NCBI GenBank assembly: GCA_949283905.1
Contig: CASDUB010000041.1
Span: forward strand, 1 to 10,682
Reading direction: 5' to 3'
DNA: 10,682 nt
From: an uncultured Lachnospiraceae bacterium
Lineage (GTDB): Bacteria > Bacillota > Clostridia > Lachnospirales > Lachnospiraceae
Part shown: in pieces, positions 1 through 7,914 of the stretch
Position numbering within the stretch: position 1 is the first letter of the stretch
Layout of the letters: every line of letters starts with the position of its first letter
Notes under the pieces: generated by a model
What the model saw: the letters and a program-made list of their open reading frames with translations, nothing else
What the model was told of the DNA's origin: nothing
The model's database searches: none
Translations under genes and position numbers: made by a program

Positions 1-304
1 CTCTCGAGATTTCGGCAAGATATCCGAGATTTCCCATATTCATTCCGACGAGAGGTATCTGCCTTGAAAGCGTGTCCCGCGATACCTGCAGCAATGTTCC
101 GTCGCCCCCAAGCACAATAAGTCCTTCTACATCCTCCGGTATTTCTTTCGGATTGATATACTTGTATTCATGACTGTCACTGTCAAACATACACGAAGTA
201 TAGCCGCATTTTTTCCCTTTAGTTTTCAGATAATCGGCCACCCGATATGTCATCTTAAACTCAGGGTCTTTAGATATATTTGTGATTATATAAAAATTAT
301 CCAT
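1..304 (-). CDS. nadK: NAD kinase, N-terminal part (gene runs off the left edge)
   Basis: NAD kinase phosphorylates NAD+ to NADP+ in the cytoplasm using ATP or polyphosphate. Reading the minus strand from the ATG at 304 gives 101 residues with no stop before the window ends, so the C-terminal two thirds are missing. The family signature is clear: the GGDGT nucleotide-binding motif is at residues 66-70, in LIVLGGDGTLLQ, and NMGNLGYLAEI follows at about 89-99, matching the conserved NxGxLGFL segment. The start codon overlaps the tlyA stop by one base (TAATG, 302-306) and there is only a weak Shine-Dalgarno, so translation is probably coupled to tlyA. A nadK gene after tlyA in the nusB-xseAB-ispA-dxs operon is usual in Clostridia. 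Identity is secure; only the truncation limits the description. Confidence 0.95.
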   Translation of the reverse strand, partial: MDNFYIITNISKDPEFKMTYRVADYLKTKGKKCGYTSCMFDSDSHEYKYINPKEIPEDVEGLIVLGGDGTLLQVSRDTLSRQIPLVGMNMGNLGYLAEISR

Positions 305-1134
305 TACTTCTTATCCAAGACGTCATGAGATGCTTTTACGGTATCGGAAATTTTTCTTTCCCATTCCGCACGCATCATGTCGTCTGTTCCTAAAAACTTT
401 TCTTCTCTTTTGATCAAATGTATAAGATATTCGATATTTCCCTCGGGCCCTTTTACAGGCGAAAAATCGAGATCGTCAGGTTCAAATCCGAGTTCTGACG
501 CAAATTCGAATACTTTTTTGATAACGTCTATGTGAACGTCCGGATCTCTTACAACGCCCTTTTTGCCGACTTTTTCGCGCCCCGCTTCAAACTGCGGCTT
601 GATAAGAGCAACTACTTCACCTGTATCATTTAACAGTTCGTATACCTTAGGAAGCACAAGGGTAAGGGAGATAAACGAAACGTCTATAGAAATGAAATCC
701 GGTCTTTCCTGTATCGATTCTGCTTCAAGATATCTGATGTTTGTCTTTTCCATACATACGACCCTTGGATCATTTCTGAGCTTCCAGTCAAGCTGTCCGT
801 ATCCGACATCCACCGAGTATACCTTTACGGCTCCGTTTTGCAGCATACAGTCGGTAAATCCTCCTGTGGAGCTGCCGACGTCCATACATACGCATCCGTC
901 AAGCTTAAGATCAAAAACCTTCATGGCTTTTTCAAGCTTTAGTCCGCCTCTTGATACATAAGGCATCGGTTTTCCCTTCAACGTAATCTTCACCGTATCC
1001 GGAAAAGTCGATCCGGGCTTATCTTCTCTCTGACCATCCACAAGAACAAGTCCTGCCATTATCATGGTTTTCGCTTTTTCTCTTGACTGGGCTAATCCGT
1101 TATTTACAACTAAAATATCTAATCTCTGTTTCAT
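304..1134 (-). CDS. tlyA: TlyA family rRNA 2'-O-methyltransferase
   Basis: TlyA proteins are SAM-dependent methyltransferases that 2'-O-methylate cytidines in 16S and 23S rRNA; older annotations call them hemolysins. The 276-residue product has the expected two parts. An S4-type RNA-binding domain covers about residues 1-60 (SREKAKTMIMAGLVLVDG), and an RrmJ/FtsJ-like Rossmann methyltransferase domain covers about 61-240. The SAM-binding loop is DVGSSTGGFTD at 85-95. The likely catalytic set includes K66 (SRGGLKLEK), D151 (SIDVSFIS) and K179 (LIKPQFE). The linker before the second domain reads MPYVSRGG. Length is normal for the family, with a charged C-terminal tail after residue 240. The ATG overlaps the dxs stop in a TAATG (1132-1136), and the nearest GGGAG is about 14 nt upstream, so coupling to dxs translation is likely. 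Which rRNA sites it modifies cannot be read from sequence. Confidence 0.95.
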   Translation of the reverse strand: MKQRLDILVVNNGLAQSREKAKTMIMAGLVLVDGQREDKPGSTFPDTVKITLKGKPMPYVSRGGLKLEKAMKVFDLKLDGCVCMDVGSSTGGFTDCMLQNGAVKVYSVDVGYGQLDWKLRNDPRVVCMEKTNIRYLEAESIQERPDFISIDVSFISLTLVLPKVYELLNDTGEVVALIKPQFEAGREKVGKKGVVRDPDVHIDVIKKVFEFASELGFEPDDLDFSPVKGPEGNIEYLIHLIKREEKFLGTDDMMRAEWERKISDTVKASHDVLDKK

Positions 1135-2990
1135 TATCTGCTCATCAGCTCCCGTATCTTTTCGGCAACAGAATCTTCGTCAAGACCGTTAAGCTCTCTC
1201 TGTCTGCTTATCGACGCATGCGACACAAAATGGTCTTCAACCGCGCCTATATATACATTTGTATCAATATTTTTTCTGTTCAGCAGTTCCAGAACATTCA
1301 TTCCGAATCCGCCGTTTTTGACATTTTCTTCAAGCGTGACGATAAGTTTATTTTCCTTTGCCAGAGTGCATACAGTCTCTTCGTCAAAGGGTTTGACAAA
1401 TCTCATATTTACGACAGTGGGTTCGATACCAGCTTTCCGAAGCATCTCGGAAGCTTTTACGGCAACTTCAGTCATAGCCCCTACCGCAAGGATCGCAACT
1501 TCTTTACCGTTTTTAATAATCTCGGCCTTTCCGGTTATGATCTCGCTGCTGATATCGTCAAGACTGTTTGACGCTTTTCCTTTCGGATATCTTATTGCGA
1601 CCGGTCCTTTAAGCTCCTGAGCAAACTTAAGCATCTGCGCAAGCTCAATTCCGTTTTTAGGCGCCATAACAGTCATGCCCGGCATCATATTAAGATATGA
1701 AAGATCGAAGAGTCCCTGATGGGATTTTCCGTCCTCTCCCACGAAACCGGCTCTGTCAATGGCGAAGATAACATGCGCGTTCTGCATGCATGCGTCCATC
1801 ATAACCTGATCAAAACTTCTCTGCAGAAAAGAGGAATATATAGCCGCCACCGGAAGCATTCCTCCCAGGGCAAGCGCTGTAGAAAATGAAACCGCGTGTT
1901 CCTCTGCGATTCCTACATCGAAAAACCTCTTGGGATATGATTCGGCAAATTCACTGAGGCCCGTTCCTTCTTTCATGGCTGCCGTGACGGCGACTATCTT
2001 TTTATTTTCTTTTGCCATTTCCATTACTGTTTCCGAAAATACATCAGAGTAAGTTTTAGCGCTCTCGCTCTTTGCTTCACCGGTATTTAAGTCAAATGCC
2101 GAAGTACCGTGAAACTTGGAAGGATCGTTTATCGCCGGCGCATAGCCCTTGCCCTTATGGGTAAGCACATGTACTATGACCGGACCCTGTACTTTTTTCG
2201 CGGTTCTTAGGGTTTTGATCATATGTCTGATGTTATGTCCGTCAACAGGTCCGAGATACGTGATTCCCATATTTTCAAAAAGCATTCCCGGAATAAAAAG
2301 CTGTTTTAATCCGCTTTTTGTCTTTCTCAGACGTTCCACAACATGCTCGCCGACTACAGGTATGCTTTTAAGCGCGGAAGTAACCCCTTCCTTAAAATCC
2401 CTGTAGTGGGCAGACGTACGTATTTCATTTAAATAATCAGCCATACCGCCGATACTCTTAGAAATGGACATCGCGTTATCATTAAGTACGATAACAAAGT
2501 TTTTATCTATAAGAGAAGCGTTATTAAGCGCTTCATATGCCATTCCGCCTGTAAGAGCTCCGTCTCCTATAACTGCGACGACATCATAGTCAGCGCCTGT
2601 TAATTCCCTGGCTTTAACATATCCGAGTCCGGCGGAAATAGAAGTCGAACTGTGGCCCGTATCATACGAATCACATTCACTTTCGCTTCTTCGCGGGAAA
2701 CCGCTTATACCGCCTTCTTTTCTGAGATTTTGAAATTCATCGATCCTGCCTGTCAGAATCTTATGCGTATACGCCTGATGCCCGACGTCCCATATTATTT
2801 TGTCTTTAGGAAGATCGTATACTCTGTGCAATGCAATTGTCAGCTCTACGGCTCCAAGATTTGAAGCAAGATGTCCTCCTGTATTGCTGATGGTTCTTAT
2901 CAAAAACCTGCGTATCTCATTGGCAAGACCATACAATCTTTCTTCCGAAATATCTTTTATATCGTTTGGTTCTTTAATCTGTTCCAGCAA
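1134..2990 (-). CDS. dxs: 1-deoxy-D-xylulose-5-phosphate synthase
   Basis: DXS condenses pyruvate and glyceraldehyde 3-phosphate with loss of CO2, the first step of the MEP isoprenoid pathway, using thiamine diphosphate. The 618 residues are full length. The TPP/Mg motif starts at GDG (142-144) and closes with NN (156-157). Other landmarks are GGHLASNLG at 38-46, DVGHQAYTHKIL at 68-79 with its conserved HQAYTHK, the catalytic Glu363 in GIAEEHAV, DRAGFVGEDGKSHQG at 412-426 containing His424, and a C-terminal transketolase domain after about 495. The start is TTG at 2990. AAGGTG (2996-3001) lies 5 nt before it and overlaps the ispA stop codon. No in-frame ATG or GTG exists between that stop and the TTG, and starting here gives the usual MLEQI-type N-terminus. 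It follows ispA, which uses the pathway's C5 products. Confidence 0.97.
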   Translation of the reverse strand: MLEQIKEPNDIKDISEERLYGLANEIRRFLIRTISNTGGHLASNLGAVELTIALHRVYDLPKDKIIWDVGHQAYTHKILTGRIDEFQNLRKEGGISGFPRRSESECDSYDTGHSSTSISAGLGYVKARELTGADYDVVAVIGDGALTGGMAYEALNNASLIDKNFVIVLNDNAMSISKSIGGMADYLNEIRTSAHYRDFKEGVTSALKSIPVVGEHVVERLRKTKSGLKQLFIPGMLFENMGITYLGPVDGHNIRHMIKTLRTAKKVQGPVIVHVLTHKGKGYAPAINDPSKFHGTSAFDLNTGEAKSESAKTYSDVFSETVMEMAKENKKIVAVTAAMKEGTGLSEFAESYPKRFFDVGIAEEHAVSFSTALALGGMLPVAAIYSSFLQRSFDQVMMDACMQNAHVIFAIDRAGFVGEDGKSHQGLFDLSYLNMMPGMTVMAPKNGIELAQMLKFAQELKGPVAIRYPKGKASNSLDDISSEIITGKAEIIKNGKEVAILAVGAMTEVAVKASEMLRKAGIEPTVVNMRFVKPFDEETVCTLAKENKLIVTLEENVKNGGFGMNVLELLNRKNIDTNVYIGAVEDHFVSHASISRQRELNGLDEDSVAEKIRELMSR

Positions 2991-2999
2991 AATAACACC

Positions 3000-3896
3000 T
3001 TAATTTTTTCTTAATGCTAAATACGAAATCATTTCTTTCAAAAATTCAGTATTGCCCGGAAGTTCATCGGTAAGAGCAACCGCTTCTTTTGTAAAGTCGA
3101 TCACTCTTTTGGAAGCCTCCTCTATTCCGACAATAGCAACATAAGTTTCTTTATTGTTCTTCATATCAGAAAAAACAGATTTGCCGATCGACTGAGGCGT
3201 TCCTGTCACATCGAGGATATCATCCTGAATCTGAAACGCAAGGCCGATCCTGTTTCCTATTTTTTCTATAAGTTTAAGCTGTTCGCAGTCTGCGCCGGCA
3301 AGGGCAGCTCCTGTCATCATAGCGCCTTCAATAAGCGCCGCCGTTTTCTTTTCGTTTATATATTCAAGTATTTCAAGCTGATCGCCCTTAATACCGGTTT
3401 TTTCATGTTCAACATCAACGCTCTGTCCGCCGAGCATTCCGAGATATCCCGATTTCTTTGAAAGAATGCGCGCAGCGTTTAATGCGTTTTCCTTATTTTC
3501 CGATTCATTGATGCCGTCAAATAATAGCTCATAAGCATAATTGAGCAGCGCGTCTCCCGCAAGGATTCCCATCGCTTCTCCGAACTGTGCGTGCGTAGTC
3601 TTTTTTCCTCTTCTCAACAAATCATTGTCAAGCGCCGGAAGGTCATCATGACAAAGCGATGCCGTATGTATCAGCTCCATTGCAGACTGAATGAATCTGA
3701 GTTCCTTCCCTTTTCCTCCGAAAATTTCAAAAAGCTCGCCCATTAATACAGGTCTTACTCTTTTTCCTCCGACAAGAACACTGTAGCGCATTGACTCGAC
3801 AAGGTTTCCCGGCATACCTTCATCTTTCGGAAGACATTCTTCGATTGCCTGATTTGCTTTTTTTACACGTAATTCAAGTTCTTTATCAAAATTCAT
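3000..3896 (-). CDS. ispA: Short-chain (E)-prenyl diphosphate synthase (geranyl/farnesyl type)
   Basis: This enzyme elongates DMAPP with IPP units to GPP, FPP or longer products for undecaprenyl and quinone lipids. Counted from the ATG at 3896 (298 aa), the first aspartate-rich motif is HDDLPALDND (D84, D85, D90), followed by RRGKKTTH. GGQSVDVE starts at 156. The second aspartate-rich motif is DDILD at 225-229, followed by GKSVFSD. I chose ATG 3896 over GTG 3905 (three residues longer) because that GTG is part of an AGGTGA Shine-Dalgarno (3902-3907) placed 5 nt before the ATG, whereas nothing suitable precedes the GTG. The SD also overlaps the xseB stop. One oddity: position -5 from the first Asp-rich motif is Ala79, where bacterial farnesyl synthases usually carry Tyr or Phe, so the product chain may be longer than C15. 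The symbol follows operon context. Confidence 0.93.
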   Translation of the reverse strand: MNFDKELELRVKKANQAIEECLPKDEGMPGNLVESMRYSVLVGGKRVRPVLMGELFEIFGGKGKELRFIQSAMELIHTASLCHDDLPALDNDLLRRGKKTTHAQFGEAMGILAGDALLNYAYELLFDGINESENKENALNAARILSKKSGYLGMLGGQSVDVEHEKTGIKGDQLEILEYINEKKTAALIEGAMMTGAALAGADCEQLKLIEKIGNRIGLAFQIQDDILDVTGTPQSIGKSVFSDMKNNKETYVAIVGIEEASKRVIDFTKEAVALTDELPGNTEFLKEMISYLALRKN

Positions 3897-3905
3897 ATCA
3901 ATCAC

Positions 3906-4112
3906 CTATTGAAATTCTCTGCATTCGCCGTCTGAATTTATCATGATCATATTTTTTTCTACTGTATCTATCTTTTTGCCGCACTCTTTTACAATGTCGA
4001 TTCCCTCTTTATAGAGATTGTACATTTCTTCAAGAGTGAGCTCGCCGCTTTCCATTTTGGCAGTGAGTTCTTCCAGCTTTTCAAGTCCCTGTTCCAAAGT
4101 CATATCGTCCAT
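3906..4112 (-). CDS. xseB: Exodeoxyribonuclease VII small subunit
   Basis: XseB is the small subunit of exonuclease VII, which degrades single-stranded DNA to oligonucleotides; several copies bind each catalytic XseA. At 68 residues it has the family's normal size and its two-helix hairpin pattern: LEQGLEKLEELTAKMESGEL, then a turn, then TLEEMYNLYKEGIDIVKECG, followed by KKIDTVEKNM. It lies one nucleotide after the xseA stop (TAG-T-ATG). The GGAG Shine-Dalgarno (4121-4124) is 8 nt upstream, inside the last codons of xseA, so the two subunits are almost certainly co-translated. No catalytic residues are expected in this subunit. Confidence 0.95.
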   Translation of the reverse strand: MDDMTLEQGLEKLEELTAKMESGELTLEEMYNLYKEGIDIVKECGKKIDTVEKNMIMINSDGECREFQ

Positions 4113-4113
4113 A

Positions 4114-5322
4114 CTATTCTCTCCTGATATGCGATTTTTCTTTTATCATCGCCTTTAGACATCCGTCTTTTACATTGATATTTACAATATCTCCCGTATT
4201 TACCTGTTCAATTGAAACAAGAGCTTTTTTATCCGGAGTATCTACATACGAAAAACCGCTGCTTAGTCTTTTTAAAGGTGACAAATCGTCTATCTTCTGG
4301 CAAAGTCTCTGCAGCGTAAATTTTCTATCCTTAAGTACCGATTCAAAAATATTTTTCATCTTCAGCTGATAAATATTGATCTTCTCTCTGTATTTACCAA
4401 CAAGTCTGTCGGGTCTGAAGCCTTCTATTCTGTTTAGATACTGCCGGCATTTCATCTTCAAAAGATTAAGATAATTTCTCATGCTCATGTCCAGACGTCT
4501 TTCATACGCATCTAATTTTTCAACAGTATCAAAAATATTTTCCGCAGCAAGTTCCGCTGCCGCTGAAGGCGTAGGCGCTCTGAGATCGGCAACATAATCG
4601 GCTATTGTTACGTCCGTTTCATGTCCTACTGCAGATATTATCGGCGTATTGCAGTCAAATATCGCCCTTGCGACAATCTCTTCATTAAAAGCCCACAGAT
4701 CTTCTATGGAACCGCCGCCTCGTCCCACAATTATTACGTCGACACCGGCCTTATCAAGAACATGTATGCCTTCTGCGACGCTTGCAGCCGCTCCTTCACC
4801 CTGGACAAGAGCCGGAAAAAGAACGATCTGAATTCCGGGATTTCTTCGCCTGATGATATTCTGAATATCTCTTATGGCAGCTCCCGTAGGCGCGGTTACA
4901 ACCCCGATCCTGCGGGCATGCTTCGGAATAGGCCTTTTATATTCGTCCGCGAACATTCCCATCTCTTCAAGTTCACTTTTCAGAGCAAGGAATTTTTCGT
5001 ATAAAACGCCTGCTCCCGCAAGTCTTATCTTTTTCACGTAAAGTTGACAGGCTCCTGTTTTTTCATAATAATCCACCGTTCCCGAGACGATGACCCGGTC
5101 GCCGTCACGCATAGAAAAAGTCAGTCCTGCTCTGTTTCCGGCGAACATGACGCAGCTTATGGCTGCTTTTTCATCTTTTAATGTAAAATAAACATGACCG
5201 CTATGGTGATATTTGCAATTACTGACTTCTCCGATAACCTGAAGACCACCCAGCAAAAAATCCTGGCTGATCATATTTTTTATATAATTATTAATCTGCA
5301 GTACCGAATAAACACTGCTCAA
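4114..5322 (-). CDS. xseA: Exodeoxyribonuclease VII large subunit
   Basis: XseA is the catalytic subunit of exonuclease VII, acting on single-stranded DNA from both ends. The 402 residues show an N-terminal OB-fold (about 1-105; GEVSNCKYHHSGHVYFTLKD at 31-50). The catalytic domain contains TGAAIRDI at 146-153, GRGGGSIEDLW at 200-210, GHETDVTIAD at 233-242 and APTPSAAAE at 249-257, all hallmark motifs. A long helical, probably coiled-coil region (about 262-345) follows, then a small C-terminal domain. The start is TTG at 5322. GAGGG (5331-5335) lies 8 nt upstream inside the end of nusB, and the resulting N-terminus (SVYSVLQINNYI) matches the usual family start. Only 3 nt separate it from the nusB stop. 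In B. subtilis folD lies at this junction; it is missing here. Confidence 0.96.
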   Translation of the reverse strand: MSSVYSVLQINNYIKNMISQDFLLGGLQVIGEVSNCKYHHSGHVYFTLKDEKAAISCVMFAGNRAGLTFSMRDGDRVIVSGTVDYYEKTGACQLYVKKIRLAGAGVLYEKFLALKSELEEMGMFADEYKRPIPKHARRIGVVTAPTGAAIRDIQNIIRRRNPGIQIVLFPALVQGEGAAASVAEGIHVLDKAGVDVIIVGRGGGSIEDLWAFNEEIVARAIFDCNTPIISAVGHETDVTIADYVADLRAPTPSAAAELAAENIFDTVEKLDAYERRLDMSMRNYLNLLKMKCRQYLNRIEGFRPDRLVGKYREKINIYQLKMKNIFESVLKDRKFTLQRLCQKIDDLSPLKRLSSGFSYVDTPDKKALVSIEQVNTGDIVNINVKDGCLKAMIKEKSHIRRE

Positions 5323-5325
5323 AGA

Positions 5326-5793
5326 TCAGTCCCTCTTCTCTTTAGCTATTTTTCCGAGAACTCCGTTTATGAACGCACCCGAATCATCTCCGCCATATTT
5401 CTTTGCAATCTCAACGGCTTCATTGATGGCTACTCCAACAGGCACGTCGCTGTCATAATTCATTTCATAAACGGCAAGCCTTAAGATCGAAAGATCGACC
5501 TTGCTCATTCGACTTGTTTTCCAGCCCTCAGATGCTTCATTTAAAAGTTTATCTATTTCATCTTTATGTGATACGACAGCATTGTATTTTGAATAAATAT
5601 AATCCATATCTTCACTGCATGGCGGTACCGAAAACTCTTCTTTAAGATCCATTCCCGATGTCTCAAAATATAATTTCAGCTGTTCCATCATCTCTTCTTT
5701 TGAATTAAATTCAGAAATAAATAATGCTTTAAAAACAGCATCTCTGAGCGCTCTTCTGCTCATCTTAGGACGTATGTTCTGACTTTCTGACAT
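5326..5793 (-). CDS. nusB: Transcription antitermination factor NusB
   Basis: NusB binds boxA RNA together with ribosomal protein S10 and supports processive transcription of rRNA operons. The all-helical family pattern is visible: [14 protein letters not shown] at 12-25, [21 protein letters not shown] at about 91-111, [14 protein letters not shown] at 121-134 and FINGVLGKI at 141-149. Total length is 155 residues when started at ATG 5793. An ATG five codons upstream (5808) also opens the frame, but it has no Shine-Dalgarno. By contrast, GAGG (5800-5803) lies 6 nt before ATG 5793 and overlaps the end of the Asp23-family gene, whose stop is one base from this start. I therefore prefer 5793. 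The first 10 residues are polar and probably flexible. Confidence 0.94.
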   Translation of the reverse strand: MSESQNIRPKMSRRALRDAVFKALFISEFNSKEEMMEQLKLYFETSGMDLKEEFSVPPCSEDMDYIYSKYNAVVSHKDEIDKLLNEASEGWKTSRMSKVDLSILRLAVYEMNYDSDVPVGVAINEAVEIAKKYGGDDSGAFINGVLGKIAKEKRD

Positions 5794-5794
5794 A

Positions 5795-6217
5795 TTATTC
5801 CTCTTCATCAGCTGATTTCTTAGGTCTTCTGACTCTTGCGGCCTTTTCGATCTTCACATCAGAAATACTGATATTTACGTTAGAAACCTTAAGGCCTGTC
5901 ATACTTTCAAGTGTGTCTTTTACTCTTTCCTGAACTTTCTTTGTCGTTTCAGGAAGAGAATGTCCGTATCTGATATTTAATACCATCTGAACTTTCAATG
6001 TGCCGTCGTCATTCATTGTGATTCTTACACATTTTGAAAGGTTGTTCATAGCCGATCTTGTGATCTGACTGGCTGAAATATCGCCTTTCATTGAAGCGAT
6101 TCCTTCGACTTCCATTGCAGCAAGTCCTGCGATCGTGCTTAAAACATGATCTGAAATCTCTACTGTTCCGTTCTGACCGTCGTCATATATTGTATATACA
6201 TTTTTTCTATCTGCCAT
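5795..6217 (-). CDS. Asp23/YqhY family alkaline-shock-like protein
   Basis: This is a member of the Asp23 (DUF322) family. The B. subtilis member at the same place before nusB is YqhY, which has been linked genetically to control of acetyl-CoA carboxylase; the biochemical role remains unclear. The 140-residue protein has the typical core: [20 protein letters not shown] (17-36) followed by VEGIASM, then the alternating strand [15 protein letters not shown], and [20 protein letters not shown] near the end. The C-terminus is a charged tail, first basic (ARVRRPKK) then acidic (ADEEE). No signal peptide or membrane segment is present. It is the first gene of the operon, with a near-perfect AGGAGG (6223-6228) 5 nt before the ATG and an extended -10 promoter just upstream. 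Family assignment is firm; function is by analogy only. Confidence 0.92.
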   Translation of the reverse strand: MADRKNVYTIYDDGQNGTVEISDHVLSTIAGLAAMEVEGIASMKGDISASQITRSAMNNLSKCVRITMNDDGTLKVQMVLNIRYGHSLPETTKKVQERVKDTLESMTGLKVSNVNISISDVKIEKAARVRRPKKSADEEE

Positions 6218-6228
6218 AAGCGCCTCCT
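6218..6228 (-). promoter_or_regulatory. Strong ribosome binding site of the Asp23-family gene
   Basis: On the minus strand AGGAGG (6223-6228) sits 5 nt before the ATG at 6217. It is the best Shine-Dalgarno in the operon, as expected for the leading gene; the downstream genes mostly use weaker or coupled sites. Confidence 0.8.
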
Positions 6229-6244
6229 ATGTGAATATGACTTT

Positions 6245-6253
6245 AGTATACCA
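6245..6253 (-). promoter_or_regulatory. Extended -10 promoter of the Asp23-nusB-xseAB-ispA-dxs-tlyA-nadK operon
   Basis: The minus strand reads TGG-TATACT: a 5/6 match to the -10 hexamer with the TGn extension. No good -35 is found 16-18 nt upstream (GTGAAT or TGAATT), so the extended -10 probably carries recognition. Predicted transcription starts near 6238, giving a leader of about 20 nt. The promoter lies in the 55-bp gap between prfC and the Asp23-family gene. No hairpin terminator is visible in that gap, so read-through from prfC could add to expression. Confidence 0.6.
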
Positions 6254-6272
6254 AACAATACAAAATAATTCA

Positions 6273-7862
6273 CTAATTTCTGCTGAATTCTTCTAAAACA
6301 AGATCAGGATTTCTGTCAAGAACCATTCCTACGCTCCACGGATTTATAAACAGCAGAAGCGGATTTCCTTTAAGATCCATGACTTTCTTCATATCAGAAG
6401 TTCCGACTATCTTTTCAACGTCTATCTCGTCTTTATTTGCTATCCATCTGATATGCTCATATGGAAGTTCATCAAGTCTTATATCGACATTGTATTCATT
6501 TTCAAGTCTGTATTTTAACACTTCAAACTGAAGCACTCCGACAACTCCGACTATGATCTCCTCCATTCCGTCTTTTTCCTGGAATATCTGGATCGCGCCC
6601 TCCTGGGCTATCTGGGAAATACCTTTAACGAACTGTTTTCTTTTCATCGTATCGAGCTGAGTGACTCTCGCGAAATGTTCAGGCGCAAATGTAGGAATAC
6701 CTTCAAATCTGAACTTATTCGAGGCTGTGCAGATAGTATCTCCGATCGAAAAAATACCCGGATCGAACACACCTATGATGTCTCCTGCATAAGCCTCATC
6801 GACAACGTGTCTGTCATCCGCCATCATCTGCTGAGGCTGAAGAAGTCTCATCTTTTTATCGCCCTGCACATGATACACCTCTTTGTCCGCGTCAAATTTT
6901 CCGGAGGCTATCCTCATAAAGGCGATCCTGTCTCTGTGATGTTTATTCATATTCGCCTGAATCTTAAATACAAATGCGGAAAAGTTTTCTGAAAACGGAT
7001 CGATTGGCCCTATATCTGACATTCTCGGAAGCGGAGTCGTTGTCATCTTCAAAAAGTGCTGAAGAAATGTTTCTACTCCGAAGTTTGTAAGAGCGGAACC
7101 GAAAAATACCGGTGAAAGCTCTCCCTTCTGAACAAGATCTATATCAAATTCAGCGGCAGCTCCATCCAGCAGCATAATCTCGTCTTCCAACTGCTCTTTC
7201 TGCTCCGGCGTGATAACATCGAGAAGATGAGGATCATCAAGATCTATCTCCTCGGCAACGCCTTCTTTAGTTCCTTTATTCGTATCGGAATAAACAAGAA
7301 CTTTATTCGTATTTCTGTCGTAAACTCCGCGGAAATCCTTTCCCGAACCGATAGGCCAGTTAACAGGACATGTAGCTATGCCCAGTTCCTTTTCAATCTC
7401 ATCGAGAAGGTCGAAGGTGTCATTGGCATCCCTGTCCATCTTATTGATAAAAGTGAATATCGGGATATGTCTCATGACACAGACCTTGAACAGTTTTCTT
7501 GTCTGTGCCTCAACGCCTTTACCTCCGTCGATAACCATGACCGCGGAATCCGCAGCCATGAGAGTTCTGTATGTATCCTCCGAGAAATCCTGATGTCCGG
7601 GAGTATCCAGTATATTTATACAATAGCCGTCATAATTAAACTGAAGTACGGAAGAAGTAACAGAAATACCTCTCTCCTTTTCTATTTCCATCCAGTCGGA
7701 TACGGCATGTCTTGCGGTAGCCTTTCCTTTTACTGAACCGGCGAGATTGATCGCGCCGCCGTATAACAAAAATTTTTCCGTAAGCGTCGTCTTACCCGCG
7801 TCAGGATGAGATATGATCGCGAAAGTACGACGTTTTTCTATTTCTTTTCTAAAATCAGCCAC
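6273..7862 (-). CDS. prfC: Peptide chain release factor 3
   Basis: RF3 is a translational GTPase that recycles RF1/RF2 from the ribosome after peptide release. Counted from the GTG at 7862 (529 aa), the P-loop HPDAGKTT is at 19-26, ERGISVTSS (switch I) at 63-71, DTPGH (G3) at 86-90 and NKMD (G4) at 140-143, followed by the domain II/III sequence of a complete RF3. I prefer GTG 7862 to ATG 7874. GGAGG (7868-7872) lies 5 nt before the GTG and overlaps that ATG, which itself has no Shine-Dalgarno; the resulting N-terminus (MADFRKEIEKRRTFAIISHP) looks like a typical RF3 start. The gene has its own promoter, and its stop is 55 bp before the Asp23-family gene. Tetracycline-resistance type EF-G paralogs were considered, but the HPDAGKTT P-loop context and length fit RF3. 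Confidence 0.95.
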   Translation of the reverse strand: MADFRKEIEKRRTFAIISHPDAGKTTLTEKFLLYGGAINLAGSVKGKATARHAVSDWMEIEKERGISVTSSVLQFNYDGYCINILDTPGHQDFSEDTYRTLMAADSAVMVIDGGKGVEAQTRKLFKVCVMRHIPIFTFINKMDRDANDTFDLLDEIEKELGIATCPVNWPIGSGKDFRGVYDRNTNKVLVYSDTNKGTKEGVAEEIDLDDPHLLDVITPEQKEQLEDEIMLLDGAAAEFDIDLVQKGELSPVFFGSALTNFGVETFLQHFLKMTTTPLPRMSDIGPIDPFSENFSAFVFKIQANMNKHHRDRIAFMRIASGKFDADKEVYHVQGDKKMRLLQPQQMMADDRHVVDEAYAGDIIGVFDPGIFSIGDTICTASNKFRFEGIPTFAPEHFARVTQLDTMKRKQFVKGISQIAQEGAIQIFQEKDGMEEIIVGVVGVLQFEVLKYRLENEYNVDIRLDELPYEHIRWIANKDEIDVEKIVGTSDMKKVMDLKGNPLLLFINPWSVGMVLDRNPDLVLEEFSRN

Positions 7863-7914
7863 TTGAGCCTCCATTAAATATTCATTATTATGTTATATCT
7901 ATTCACGATTTTTT

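Noticed and set aside
304..1134. Hemolysin
   Set aside because: This is a legacy name for TlyA; the visible S4 and FtsJ-type methyltransferase motifs support an rRNA methyltransferase.
1083..1571. 162-codon open frame on the plus strand
   Set aside because: It overlaps the tlyA/dxs junction in antisense; both real genes are well supported and the frame has no ribosome site or family features.
5794..5808. Longer nusB start at ATG 5808, overlapping the Asp23-family gene by 14 nt
   Set aside because: No Shine-Dalgarno precedes it, whereas ATG 5793 has GAGG at 6 nt spacing.
6218..6272. Terminator after prfC
   Set aside because: No stable hairpin followed by a T-run is present on the minus strand here; the gap instead holds a promoter.
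7227..7736. 169-codon open frame on the plus strand
   Set aside because: It lies wholly inside prfC on the opposite strand, and its translation shows no recognisable domain; the RF3 motifs in the same region are unmistakable.
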